From positions 1 to 64,000 of the forward strand of contig SVFM01000001.1 in assembly GCA_015056865.1 (NCBI GenBank): a DNA stretch of 64,000 nucleotides, read 5' to 3'. Below, in pieces: positions 23,728 to 32,277 of the stretch; within the stretch, counting starts at the first letter, position 1, and every line of letters begins with the position of its first letter. A program made the translations under genes and the position numbers. Below the pieces are notes generated by a model. That model did not search any database, was not told where the DNA came from, and was given only the letters and a program-made list of their open reading frames with translations. Source of the stretch: Lachnospiraceae bacterium (lineage in GTDB: Bacteria; Bacillota; Clostridia; Lachnospirales; Lachnospiraceae).

Positions 23728-25299
23728 GTGGAACTGATTAAGAAAAACATACATATGGACCGCATCCGTTGCAAGGCATCCAGCCAGATTACTTTGGAAG
23801 AAGACATGAATATTCCTGACAGTAAGCCGGATGTCAGCACCTTGGTTTACGACAAGGGCAGGGTGCAGATAGAAGAAGTCAAACCCACGGCAGATCATGT
23901 TACTATCAGGGGAAGGCTTCTTTTTCATATTTTGTACCAGTCAAGAGAAGATGGTCAGCAGCTTGTGCATGTGGAAGGCAAGATTCCTTTTGAAGAACAG
24001 GTATATCTGGAGGGCGTTCAGAGTACAGACAGTGTACAGGTAAACTGGCAGTTGGAGGATCTGACCATTGGTATGATCAACTCCAGAAAGCTGAGCATTC
24101 AGGCTCTTATGACATTAAAAGCCAGTGTGGAAGAACTCTATGATGAAGAATTGCCAGTGGATCTCTACCAGGATGGTTTGGAGGGGGAAAGTTCTGTAGA
24201 GTATTGCAAAAATCCCGTTGAACTTACGCAGGTAGCCATTCAAAAAAATGATATTTTTAGAGTCAAAGAGGAGATTGCGCTTCCTGCAAACTATCCCAAT
24301 ATTTTGAATATATTGTGGGACAGTGTGAAACTGGAGGACGTGGAGGTGCGTCCTTTGGAAGAAAAGTTGTCCATTCAGGGTGAGATTCATGTTTTTGTAC
24401 TTTACGAGAGTGAAGGGGAAGAACAAACGATCAGAGCCTTTGAGACGGTGCTGCCTCTGGGTGGCACGCTGGACTGCCATGGCTGCCGGGACAATATGAT
24501 CGCGGATATCAGCTGGGAGATTGGCAATCAGGAGCTGGATGTGCGGCCTGATTTTGACGGAGAACAGCGTATGCTGGGTCTGGAACTGGTGCTGGATATG
24601 GGCATGAAAATGTACGAGGAAGACCGGGTTGAGATGCTGACCGATATCTACGGTGTGACCAAGCAAGTGGATGCGGTTGCAAGAGAGGGAGACCTGAAGA
24701 AACTGCTGATGAAGATTGGCGGCAAGAGCAAAGTGAATGATCATCTTCGTGTAAAGAACAGTACCGAAAGAATTTTGCAGCTGCTCCACAGTGAGGGCAA
24801 GGTTCAGGTAGATGCTACAGAGATCACGGAAGATGGCATTGCCGTGCAGGGTGTGGTAAATGTACAGGTGCTTTATGTGACAGGAGATGACAGCAACCCG
24901 TATAACTGTATCAAAGGCATCATTCCTTTCAGCTATACCATGGAAGTCCAAGGAATCAGCCCGGGTGACAGTTATCGATTAAATACCCAGCTGGAGCAGC
25001 TGCAGGTGGCGATGCTGGACAGCGAAGAATTGGATGTAAAAGGGGTTCTGAGTTTTGGAGCCATTGTATTCCAAAGCATACCTGCTACGATTATCTCAAA
25101 TGTAAATGTGTCTCCGCTGGATGTGAACATACTGAGTGATCTGCCTGGCATTGTGGCATATGTGGTAAAACCTGGTGACAATCTGTGGAACATTGGGAAA
25201 CGATATTATATACCTGTGGCAAAGATCAAAGAAATAAACGGGCTAAGTGGTGATGAACTGAGACCGGGAGAGAAACTTTTGATTGTAAAAGGTGCATAG
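23728..25299 (+). CDS. SPOCS (DUF3794) protein with C-terminal LysM
   Basis: 523 residues. It begins MELIKKNIHMDRI, as family members do, with a GTG start after TGGAGG; the frame extends a few codons upstream without support. Several beta-rich SPOCS/DUF3794 modules follow (for example near 25-150, 170-290 and 345-460), and a LysM ends the protein (VVKPGDNLWNIGKRY...LRPGEKLLIV). SPOCS domains are associated with spore coat and sporulation proteins, and LysM binds peptidoglycan, so an envelope or spore-cortex interface role is likely. It is monocistronic, ending at a terminator. Confidence 0.85.
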   Translation: MELIKKNIHMDRIRCKASSQITLEEDMNIPDSKPDVSTLVYDKGRVQIEEVKPTADHVTIRGRLLFHILYQSREDGQQLVHVEGKIPFEEQVYLEGVQSTDSVQVNWQLEDLTIGMINSRKLSIQALMTLKASVEELYDEELPVDLYQDGLEGESSVEYCKNPVELTQVAIQKNDIFRVKEEIALPANYPNILNILWDSVKLEDVEVRPLEEKLSIQGEIHVFVLYESEGEEQTIRAFETVLPLGGTLDCHGCRDNMIADISWEIGNQELDVRPDFDGEQRMLGLELVLDMGMKMYEEDRVEMLTDIYGVTKQVDAVAREGDLKKLLMKIGGKSKVNDHLRVKNSTERILQLLHSEGKVQVDATEITEDGIAVQGVVNVQVLYVTGDDSNPYNCIKGIIPFSYTMEVQGISPGDSYRLNTQLEQLQVAMLDSEELDVKGVLSFGAIVFQSIPATIISNVNVSPLDVNILSDLPGIVAYVVKPGDNLWNIGKRYYIPVAKIKEINGLSGDELRPGEKLLIVKGA

Positions 25300-25313
25300 T
25301 GTGAGGGAGGCTG

Positions 25314-25345
25314 GCTGCGGCATTTGGCTGTAGCCGGTTTTTCTT
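25314..25345 (+). terminator. Terminator after the SPOCS gene
   Basis: GGCTGC pairs with GTAGCC (one G-U) around a 10-nt loop, followed by GGTTTTTCTTT. Confidence 0.7.
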
Positions 25346-25360
25346 TATAGTTTCCACCGA

Positions 25361-25389
25361 TTGACAAAATTCGGGTCTTTGTATATAAT
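25361..25389 (+). promoter_or_regulatory. Consensus sigma-A promoter of ispE
   Basis: TTGACA at 25361-25366, 17-bp spacer, TATAAT at 25384-25389. All 12 positions match consensus. Confidence 0.9.
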
Positions 25390-25400
25390 TAAGTACAATC

Positions 25401-25432
25401 CATGTATACAAAATACATTGTGCATACATGGT
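25401..25432. promoter_or_regulatory. Dyad CCATGTATAC / GCATACATGG near the ispE start site
   Basis: CCATGTATAC and GCATACATGG are inverted copies (9 of 10) about 12 bp apart, placed just downstream of the consensus -10 box. TGTATAC half-sites fit GntR/FCD-type operators; the GntR gene in the same operon is the obvious candidate. Confidence 0.45.
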
Positions 25433-25446
25433 ACAAGGAGACAGAG

Positions 25447-26349
25447 ATGGAAACTTTCACATTAAAAGCCTATGCCAAAGTAAATCTGGGTCTGGACGTG
25501 GTCAAGAGATTACCTAACGGTTATCATCAGGTAAAGATGATCATGCAGACCGTGGGCATCTATGATGAGCTCGTTTTTACCAAGAAGGAACAGGGTATCA
25601 CTGTCACTGTGGAGGGGGAAGGATTGCCGGAAGGTTGTGTGCCGGCAGATGAAAATAATCTGATCTACAAAGCAGCCAGGCAGATGATGGAGCACTACGG
25701 CGTTGCCGAAGGGATTCATATTCATCTGCGCAAAAAGATACCTGTGGCAGCAGGTATGGCGGGAGGAAGTACGGACGCCGCCGCCACTTACAAGGGTGTG
25801 AATCGGATGTTCCGGCTGGGTGTCACAGAGGAAGAGATCTGTCAAATGGCAGTACAGGTGGGCGCAGATGTGCCCTATTGCGTGAAAGGGGGAACAGCCC
25901 TGTCGGAGGGGATCGGTGAGATCCTTACCATGCTGCCGGACGCGCCGGCCTGTCATGTGCTGGTGGCAAAGCCGGACATTGCAGTGTCTACCAAGTTTGT
26001 GTATGAAAACCTGCATGCGGACAAGCTGCAATACCATCCTGACATAGATGGTATGGTAGAGGCTATAGGGGCAGGGAGTCTGGATGGCGTGACAGAGCGC
26101 ATGGCAAACGTACTGGAGACGGTGACTATAAAGGCCTATCCGGTGATCGCTCAGATCAAGGAACTGATGGAGGCACATGGTGCCAAGAGGGCACTGATGA
26201 GCGGCAGCGGTCCTACAGTCTTTGGTATTTATGATCAGGAGGAGCAGGCCAGGGAAGGATATCAGGCAATGTGCCGGTCCGGTTTGGCCAGGCAGGTGTT
26301 TCTGACAGGATTTGTGAATCCGGCAAAGGAGGATGGGAATGCAGGATAA
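25447..26349 (+). CDS. ispE: 4-diphosphocytidyl-2-C-methyl-D-erythritol kinase
   Basis: 300 residues of the GHMP kinase family. It phosphorylates CDP-methylerythritol in the non-mevalonate isoprenoid pathway. AYAKVNLGLDV at the N-terminus, the GMAGGSTDAAA ATP loop near 104-114 and the C-terminal ALMSGSGPTVFG motif are all present. The ATG at 25447 follows AAGGAGACAGAG. It has a consensus promoter and overlaps the GntR gene by 11 bp. Confidence 0.95.
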   Translation: METFTLKAYAKVNLGLDVVKRLPNGYHQVKMIMQTVGIYDELVFTKKEQGITVTVEGEGLPEGCVPADENNLIYKAARQMMEHYGVAEGIHIHLRKKIPVAAGMAGGSTDAAATYKGVNRMFRLGVTEEEICQMAVQVGADVPYCVKGGTALSEGIGEILTMLPDAPACHVLVAKPDIAVSTKFVYENLHADKLQYHPDIDGMVEAIGAGSLDGVTERMANVLETVTIKAYPVIAQIKELMEAHGAKRALMSGSGPTVFGIYDQEEQAREGYQAMCRSGLARQVFLTGFVNPAKEDGNAG

Positions 26350-27022
26350 TTTACAGGTGTCAATGGATGAATTTTTACCTTTACGGGACGTGGTATTTAA
26401 TACGCTGCGGCAGGCAATCCTGACCGGAGAATTAAAGCCCGGCGAGCGACTTATGGAGATTCATCTGGCCAATCGGCTGGGAGTCAGTCGTACACCCATC
26501 CGTGAGGCGATCCGGAAGCTGGAGCTGGAGGGCTTGGTAACCATGATACCCAGGCGGGGAGCAGAGGTGGCACAGATCACAGAGAAAAGTCTGCAGGATG
26601 TGCTGGAAGTGCGTCGTGCCCTGGACGGACTCAGTGTTGAATTGGCTTGTGACCGGATCACTTCGGAGGAGTTGGAGCAGCTAAAGCAGGCCTGCGATGA
26701 CTTTGAACAGGCTACGCAGACCAGGGATCCCAGAAAAATAGCCCGGGCCGATGTGGCGCTGCACGATATCATTGTGCAGGCTACCGGTAACCGCCGTTTG
26801 ATGCAGATGGTAAATAATCTGTCCGAGCAGATGTACCGCTATCGATTTGAATATATCAAGGACGAAAGTAAGCATCAGCGTCTGATAGAAGAGCATAGAA
26901 TTATTTACGAGAGTATTTTGCAGAAAGATAAAAAGACGGCTGCGGCAACGGCCAAACTCCACATAGACAATCAGGAGGCTTCTATCACAGAGCAGATCCG
27001 TATGGAGCGCCAAAGGCATTAA
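26339..27022 (+). CDS. GntR-family (FCD) transcriptional regulator
   Basis: 227 residues. An N-terminal winged helix (LRQAILTGELKPGERL, ANRLGVSRTPIREAIRKLE) is followed by an all-helical FCD domain with metal-type ligands (VALHDIIVQATGN, EEHRIIYESI). It probably binds an organic-acid effector and represses or activates nearby genes. The ATG at 26339 has AAGGAGG at 6 bp; the ATG at 26333 abuts that site. It is co-transcribed with ispE, and a dyad lies at the ispE promoter, so autoregulation is plausible. Confidence 0.88.
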   Translation: MQDNLQVSMDEFLPLRDVVFNTLRQAILTGELKPGERLMEIHLANRLGVSRTPIREAIRKLELEGLVTMIPRRGAEVAQITEKSLQDVLEVRRALDGLSVELACDRITSEELEQLKQACDDFEQATQTRDPRKIARADVALHDIIVQATGNRRLMQMVNNLSEQMYRYRFEYIKDESKHQRLIEEHRIIYESILQKDKKTAAATAKLHIDNQEASITEQIRMERQRH

Positions 27023-27105
27023 AATGCAGAGGCAGTGATTAAAAGGCGGGTTTTCAGGCAATAACTTTTGATAACAGTTTTTGCGAGAAAGGAAACCTGG
27101 AAATC

Positions 27106-27351
27106 ATGAAATTAAAAATCAAGAAAGCAATCTGGCTGTTGATGGCAATCAGTTGGTGGGGGCTGTTTTTCCCGGAATTTACACTGATGAATGACGCTTG
27201 CAGGGTGGTTTGGACACAAGAGGATCCGGAAGAATACAGTGCCACACAAATTTATTATAAGCTCTTGTCAGCAAAGCCAAAGCAGATTAAAATAAAGAGC
27301 AGGCTGTTGGAAATCCTGACAGGTTATCTGGAAAAAGGCAAGGAAGAATAA
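27106..27351 (+). CDS. Small protein with one membrane segment, upstream of murI
   Basis: 81 residues. Residues 8-25 (AIWLLMAISWWGLFFPEF) are hydrophobic, followed by a soluble, basic tail. It abuts murI with no gap (TAA then ATG), so they are co-translated. I do not recognise the family; small conserved proteins at this place are seen in Lachnospiraceae. Confidence 0.6.
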   Translation: MKLKIKKAIWLLMAISWWGLFFPEFTLMNDACRVVWTQEDPEEYSATQIYYKLLSAKPKQIKIKSRLLEILTGYLEKGKEE

Positions 27352-28170
27352 ATGATACAAGATGCACCAATCGGAGTGTTTGATTCGGGGGTGGGCGGTC
27401 TGACCGTGTTCCGGGAGATCATGCGGCAGATGCCCAATGAAAAAATTGTATACTTTGGGGATACGGCGAGAGTGCCCTACGGAAGCAAATCCAAGGACAC
27501 CATTACCAGATATGCCAGACAGATCGTGCGTTTCTTGCAGACACATCAGGTCAAGACTATTGTGGTGGCGTGTAATACCGCCAGTGCTTATGCACTGGAG
27601 GAATTGGAGAAAGAGTTGGATATCCCTGTCATCGGTGTGGTAAAACCCGGAGCCAGAGTGGCAGCAGAGGCTACACGTAACGGCCGGATCGGTGTGATCG
27701 GAACAGAGGCCACTATCAGCAGTAGTATTTATTCGCAGTACATAAAGGAATTGAATTCAAATGCGATCATATCCGGTAAGGCTTGCCCTCTCTTTGTGCC
27801 ACTGGTGGAGGAGGGGCTTTTGCAGGATCCGGTGACGGATGAGATCGCCAAGAGATATCTGGCAGAGCTGATCGATATTGATATTGATACCTTGATTTTG
27901 GGATGCACTCACTATCCCCTGATCCGTTCCACCATTGCAAAGGTCATGGGGGAAAGGGTAAATCTGGTAAATCCGGCCTATGAGACGGCTCGGGAATTGA
28001 AAGGCATGCTGGGAGAAATGGATCTGCTCAGCAGGTCACAGCCGGGGCTGGGCAGTAACCAGTATCAGTTTTACGTTAGTGATAAGGCAGATAAGTTTAT
28101 CAGATTTGCCAATTCCATTATCAAATACGGTATTTTGTCTGCAAAACAAGTCAATATAGAAGAATTTTAA
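27352..28170 (+). CDS. murI: Glutamate racemase
   Basis: 272 residues; makes D-glutamate for peptidoglycan. PIGVFDSGVGGLTV at the N-terminus, the catalytic cysteines Cys74 (VACNTAS) and Cys185 (GCTHYPL), and YFGDTARVPYG are all canonical. The ribosome site (AAGGAAG) lies in the end of the preceding gene. DUF1934 follows 14 bp later. Confidence 0.96.
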   Translation: MIQDAPIGVFDSGVGGLTVFREIMRQMPNEKIVYFGDTARVPYGSKSKDTITRYARQIVRFLQTHQVKTIVVACNTASAYALEELEKELDIPVIGVVKPGARVAAEATRNGRIGVIGTEATISSSIYSQYIKELNSNAIISGKACPLFVPLVEEGLLQDPVTDEIAKRYLAELIDIDIDTLILGCTHYPLIRSTIAKVMGERVNLVNPAYETARELKGMLGEMDLLSRSQPGLGSNQYQFYVSDKADKFIRFANSIIKYGILSAKQVNIEEF

Positions 28171-28184
28171 AACGGAGAAAGAAC

Positions 28185-28631
28185 ATGACAAAAGAGGTAT
28201 TAGTTGCAATCAAAGGTTTGCAGTTTGATGCGGCTCAGGAAGAGACCAATATAGAGACAGTCAGTGTGGCACAGTATTACGAAAAAAATAACAGCCACTA
28301 CATCATATATGATGAGATAGACGAGGACTCAGAGGAAAACACCAAAAATATCATAAAGTTCAAAGAGGATAAGATGGAGTTGACCAAAAAAGGTCTGGTT
28401 AATGTACATATGATCTTTGAAAAGGACAAAAAAAATCTGACCAATTATGCAACTCCTTTTGGCAATATCCTGATCGGTATTGATGCCCAGAAGATTACCA
28501 TGGATAAGCAGGAAGAGCATATCAAGGTCAATGTAGATTATGCTTTGGAGGTTAATTACGAGCACCTGGCAGACTGCAAGATCACTATGGAGATCATGCC
28601 CAAGGGGCAGGCTAACGGGTTGTTCAACTAA
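28185..28631 (+). CDS. DUF1934 family protein
   Basis: 148 residues, mostly beta-strands, matching the lipocalin-like DUF1934 family common in Firmicutes (YYEKNNSHYIIYDE, TPFGNILIGIDAQKI, VDYALEVNYEHLADCKITMEI). Function is unknown. It is the third gene of a run with murI and ends at a bidirectional terminator. Confidence 0.85.
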   Translation: MTKEVLVAIKGLQFDAAQEETNIETVSVAQYYEKNNSHYIIYDEIDEDSEENTKNIIKFKEDKMELTKKGLVNVHMIFEKDKKNLTNYATPFGNILIGIDAQKITMDKQEEHIKVNVDYALEVNYEHLADCKITMEIMPKGQANGLFN

Positions 28632-28637
28632 TAAAGA

Positions 28638-28678
28638 GTGCGTCCCGGCCATAAAATGGCTGGAACGCACCTTTGAAT
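28638..28678. terminator. Hairpin between convergent genes
   Basis: GTGCGT (28638-28643) pairs with ACGCAC (28665-28670), with GGCCA/TGGCT inside. It stands between DUF1934 (+) and the membrane protein (-), with a weak T-rich tail on the plus strand. Confidence 0.65.
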
Positions 28679-28679
28679 T

Positions 28680-29153
28680 TTACAGTGGTTTTGCGCCTGC
28701 TTTTTCCTGCATTTTGGCAACAGCGCGTTTGAAAAAGCCTTTCTTTTTTACTTCACGCACGGGCGCTTTACCGTGAAGCCCTTTGACGTCCAGAATGTAA
28801 ATGCCGCTGACAGAGGCCTTTACTTCTTTTTTTACAGGTACGGAATCAAAGATTTTCTCATCACATACAAGAGACATAACCTGAGGTCCAACTTTGACCT
28901 TTACAATAGGCATCTTGGCCCGGCGCATGAGTTTGGGCGTTTGAGCAATGACAGACTGGGGAAGGCCGGATTGTTTAATGGGGAGCCTTTTTTTGTCGAT
29001 GATCAGCATAGATACGGTCTGTTTATTTGCCTGCATCATCTGCTGCTGTTCCGCCTGCTTTTGCTGGGTCTTTCTTCCGAAACGATACAGTAAAAACAGC
29101 AGTACGCCAAGAATCACAACTATTACAAGTAAAACGATTGTCCAAGGTTTCAT
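28680..29153 (-). CDS. Conserved single-pass membrane protein
   Basis: 157 residues. An N-terminal membrane helix (about 4-24) is followed by a Gln-rich basic stretch and a compact domain (LIIDKKRLP, LMRRAKMPIVKVKVGPQVMSLVCDEKIFD, KKEVKASVSGIYILDVKG). It is probably anchored with a cytosolic domain. A good GGAGG lies before the ATG. I do not know its function; similar proteins are common in Lachnospiraceae. Confidence 0.7.
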   Translation of the reverse strand: MKPWTIVLLVIVVILGVLLFLLYRFGRKTQQKQAEQQQMMQANKQTVSMLIIDKKRLPIKQSGLPQSVIAQTPKLMRRAKMPIVKVKVGPQVMSLVCDEKIFDSVPVKKEVKASVSGIYILDVKGLHGKAPVREVKKKGFFKRAVAKMQEKAGAKPL

Positions 29154-29263
29154 GAGAGTTCCTCCTAGAATGATATTGCATGTAACATTGTATCATTCTT
29201 TCCTTTTTTAGGCAAGAGTGGGGAGGAGTATTTTTTGCAGTTTGCCCAGCAAAGGTTCTCGTA

Positions 29264-29467
29264 CAAAGGCGGCATAAAATGGAAGGGGGAACCCGGGCGG
29301 CCGGTGTTTGCGGCGCAAGGCCCTTGAAAAACGTCAGCACTTGGATTTTTCAAGCAATTTTGCGCCGAAAAATCCTTAGTACTGTTACGTTTTTCACGGA
29401 GTGAGAACATGCCTGAGCCACAAACACCGGCCGCCCGGGTTCCCCCTTCCATTTTATGTCGCCTTTG
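29264..29467. repeat. Long inverted repeat element 2 with nested hairpins
   Basis: Arms 29264-29310 and 29421-29467 are reverse complements at 46 of 47 positions. The 110-nt loop holds a second inverted repeat (GGCGCAA/TTGCGCC) enclosing CTTGAAAAA/TTTTTCAAG, then ACGTTTTTCACGGAG at 29387-29401, shared with the element at 23.5 kb. It sits between two divergent genes, upstream of the cls promoter, so a terminator role is unlikely. No reading frame in it is convincing. Confidence 0.85.
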
Positions 29468-29488
29468 CGCGGGAACGGTTCTGGCCTA

Positions 29489-29517
29489 TTGAAATAAACA
29501 GCTGATTATGCTACAAT
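29489..29517 (+). promoter_or_regulatory. Sigma-A promoter of the cardiolipin synthase gene
   Basis: TTGAAA at 29489-29494, 17-bp spacer, TACAAT at 29512-29517. Confidence 0.75.
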
Positions 29518-29554
29518 CACAGTGGGAAATGCTGTTAAGTACGGAGGAGTCGGA

Positions 29555-31027
29555 ATGGGTGGGATTTGGGATACGATCCTGACAATCATGAATTTCATAT
29601 ATGGCCCGCTGATCGTTCTGAATCTGCTGTTTGCTATTACCATCGTCTTTTTCCAGAGAAAAAATCCAAAGACGGTCTGGACTTGGCTTCTGGTCTTGTA
29701 TTTTATTCCGGTGTTGGGATTTGTGTTCTATCTGCTTGTAGGCACAGATATGCATAAGCAGAAGATGTTTAAGACCAAGGAGATTGAGGACAGGCTCAAT
29801 GAGGCCATCCGGCAGCAGGAACATCAGTTAAAAAATAAAGAGCTTGAAAAGGCAACGCCGGATATCAGCGGCTATGAAGATCTGGTCATGTTCAACCTGG
29901 GGACTATGGGGGCGGTGCTGACAGATACCAATGACATTGATATTTTTGCAGACGGTAATGAAAAATTTGAACGGCTGATGCAGGATCTGCGGGAAGCAAA
30001 GGAATTTATTCATATTCAGTATTATATTATCAAAAATGATGTGCTCTTTAACCGTATCAAAGATATATTGGTGGAAAAAGCCGCGCAGGGTGTGGAGGTT
30101 CGCATCCTTTATGACGCCATGGGCTGCAGATTTGTGCGCAGGAAGTATTGGGACAGGCTGAACCGCCAAGGGATACAGACGGCAGAGTTTTTTCCGGCCT
30201 TTCTTCGGTGGCTTCATTTGCGTATGAACTATCGCAATCACCGCAAGATCGTGGTCATCGACAACAAGATCGGTTATGTAGGTGGTTTTAATATTGCCAA
30301 GGAGTACATCGGCCTGGATCCCAAATTCGGTTATTGGCGTGACACTCACCTGCGGATCACGGGTGAGGCTGTTGCGAGTCTGGAGCTGCGTTTCTTATTG
30401 GATTGGAATTATACTGCAAAGGAGAATCTGTTTGCGGACAGCAAGTATATGAGCGGCTTTTGCCCGGGCATTCGGGACAAGTGTGATGTGCAGATCATAT
30501 ATAGTGGTCCGGACACCTCGCACCAGCAGATCCGGGACAATTATCTTCGGTTGATCAATAAGGCGGAAAAAAGTATTTATATACAGACTCCTTATTTTGT
30601 GCCGGATGAGGCGATTTTGGCAGCGCTGCAGATTGCACTGCACTCCGGTATAGAAGTGAATCTGATGATTCCCTGTAAGCCGGATCACCCATTTGTGTAT
30701 TGGGCCACCTATTCTTATGTGGGTGAATTGATCCAGAGCGGGGCCAAATGTTATACCTATGACAATGGATTTTTGCATGCAAAAGGAATGATAGTGGATG
30801 AGAAGGTGTTCTGTTATGGAACAGCCAATATGGACATCCGCAGTTTTGCGTTGAACTTTGAGGTGAATGCAGTGGTATATGACGAGAAAAAGGCTGCTGA
30901 GATGACCGACATTTTTAAAAAGGATCTGGAGCTGAGTACCTTGATCACGCCTGATATGTATGCGGGCAGGAGTCTTTGGATACGGCTGAAGGAGCAGACC
31001 AGCAGGCTTTTATCACCACTTTTATAA
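29555..31027 (+). CDS. cls: Cardiolipin synthase (two-HKD phospholipase D family)
   Basis: 490 residues. Two N-terminal membrane helices (PLDc_N) with the conserved KNPKTVWTWLLVL turn are followed by two HKD sites: NHRKIVVIDN near 229 and HAKGMIVDE near 408 with GTANMD. It joins two phosphatidylglycerol molecules, or related substrates, into cardiolipin. The ATG at 29555 has CGGAGGAG upstream. Length is normal. Confidence 0.93.
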   Translation: MGGIWDTILTIMNFIYGPLIVLNLLFAITIVFFQRKNPKTVWTWLLVLYFIPVLGFVFYLLVGTDMHKQKMFKTKEIEDRLNEAIRQQEHQLKNKELEKATPDISGYEDLVMFNLGTMGAVLTDTNDIDIFADGNEKFERLMQDLREAKEFIHIQYYIIKNDVLFNRIKDILVEKAAQGVEVRILYDAMGCRFVRRKYWDRLNRQGIQTAEFFPAFLRWLHLRMNYRNHRKIVVIDNKIGYVGGFNIAKEYIGLDPKFGYWRDTHLRITGEAVASLELRFLLDWNYTAKENLFADSKYMSGFCPGIRDKCDVQIIYSGPDTSHQQIRDNYLRLINKAEKSIYIQTPYFVPDEAILAALQIALHSGIEVNLMIPCKPDHPFVYWATYSYVGELIQSGAKCYTYDNGFLHAKGMIVDEKVFCYGTANMDIRSFALNFEVNAVVYDEKKAAEMTDIFKKDLELSTLITPDMYAGRSLWIRLKEQTSRLLSPLL

Positions 31028-31097
31028 AAAGGGCTTTTAAGGCGATAAATTTTATGGTATAATTTAATATTATGATTATTACAGACAGGAGAGCGTT

Positions 31098-32264
31098 ATG
31101 AAAAAGAAAATATGCTTATTATTGACAGTTGTTTTAGTGCTTACGTTGCTTGGAGCATGTGGAAAGGGTGACGTGGAGGGATCCAAGGAAAGTAACCAGG
31201 GAAGTCAGACCGGTACCTCTCAGAGTGCATCCGATGCTTCAAAGGTAAATTGGAGTAAAGTAGAAGCCATGGCACTGAGTGAGGTTGCAGTGGAAGATTA
31301 TGTGACCATGGGCGAGTACAAGGGCCTGGAGCTGTCCTACAATGAAAAGGGCAGTTATACGAAAGATGATGTAGAGGGTCTTTTGCTTTCCGTATATTGG
31401 ACCTGCGTGTCTGAGGAAAAAGGCGGTGTGAAAGACCGTGCTGCCAAGGACGGGGATACCGTGGATATTGATTTTGTGGGCAAGCTGGACGGAGTTGCCT
31501 TTGAGGGCGGAACCAGCGAAAATTATCAGCTTACCTTGGGAAGCAACAGCTTTATCTCAGGCTTCGAAGAGGGACTGGTTGGTGTAAAACCCGGCGAAAC
31601 AGTGGATCTGGAGCTGACTTTCCCGGATCCTTATCAAAACAATCCGGATCTGGCGGGAGAGGAAGTGGTGTTTACCGTGACTCTGAATTTCATTTATCCT
31701 GCTGAGGGTGATGAGTTGCTGGACGAGCTGATAGCCGATCTGGGTACAGAGCGGTATACCACAGTGGAGGAACTGAGAGATTTTTGTGACTGGTATCTGG
31801 GATATCAGGTAGAATATATTTATGAGAACGGCAAGAAGAATGCTGCCATGGCGGCACTTTTGAAGGTGGCAGAGGCAAAGGATGCGCCTCTGGAACTGCA
31901 AAAGACTTATTATGATACTGCTTATAGTGCTATAGCCCAACAGGCTGCCAGCAATAGTATGGATATCGACACCTATTGCATGTATAACATGTTTACGGAT
32001 GCCGATACCTACCTTTCCACGTATGCTGCAGAGGCCGGAAAGCAGAGCATGATCATTAAATATGTTGCAGATCAGGAAGAACTTAATGTAACGGATAAGG
32101 AATTGGAGTCCCTGATCAAAGAGTATGCCGAGGAGAATAAGATCTCAGTGGATGATGTTCGCGCCGGCAACGATGATGTATATCTGAAAGAGTATTTCAC
32201 GACTGAAAAAGTGCTTGAGTTTATTATAGAGAACGCCGTGGTAAAAGAGACCGCGCAGGAGTAA
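31098..32264 (+). CDS. FKBP/trigger-factor-like peptidyl-prolyl isomerase lipoprotein
   Basis: 388 residues. A lipoprotein signal (LLGACG, Cys near 21) and a Ser-rich linker are followed by an FKBP domain (about 100-205: [48 protein letters not shown]) and a helical C-terminus resembling trigger factor. It is therefore probably an extracellular folding helper on the membrane surface, with the architecture of a secreted trigger factor. A TATAAT lies about 35 bp upstream. It is 13 bp from asnS. Confidence 0.85.
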   Translation: MKKKICLLLTVVLVLTLLGACGKGDVEGSKESNQGSQTGTSQSASDASKVNWSKVEAMALSEVAVEDYVTMGEYKGLELSYNEKGSYTKDDVEGLLLSVYWTCVSEEKGGVKDRAAKDGDTVDIDFVGKLDGVAFEGGTSENYQLTLGSNSFISGFEEGLVGVKPGETVDLELTFPDPYQNNPDLAGEEVVFTVTLNFIYPAEGDELLDELIADLGTERYTTVEELRDFCDWYLGYQVEYIYENGKKNAAMAALLKVAEAKDAPLELQKTYYDTAYSAIAQQAASNSMDIDTYCMYNMFTDADTYLSTYAAEAGKQSMIIKYVADQEELNVTDKELESLIKEYAEENKISVDDVRAGNDDVYLKEYFTTEKVLEFIIENAVVKETAQE

Positions 32265-32277
32265 GGGAGACAGAGAG

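Noticed and set aside
29165-29452. Frames within inverted-repeat element 2
   Set aside because: Same reason as for element 1; composition mirrors the hairpin arms.
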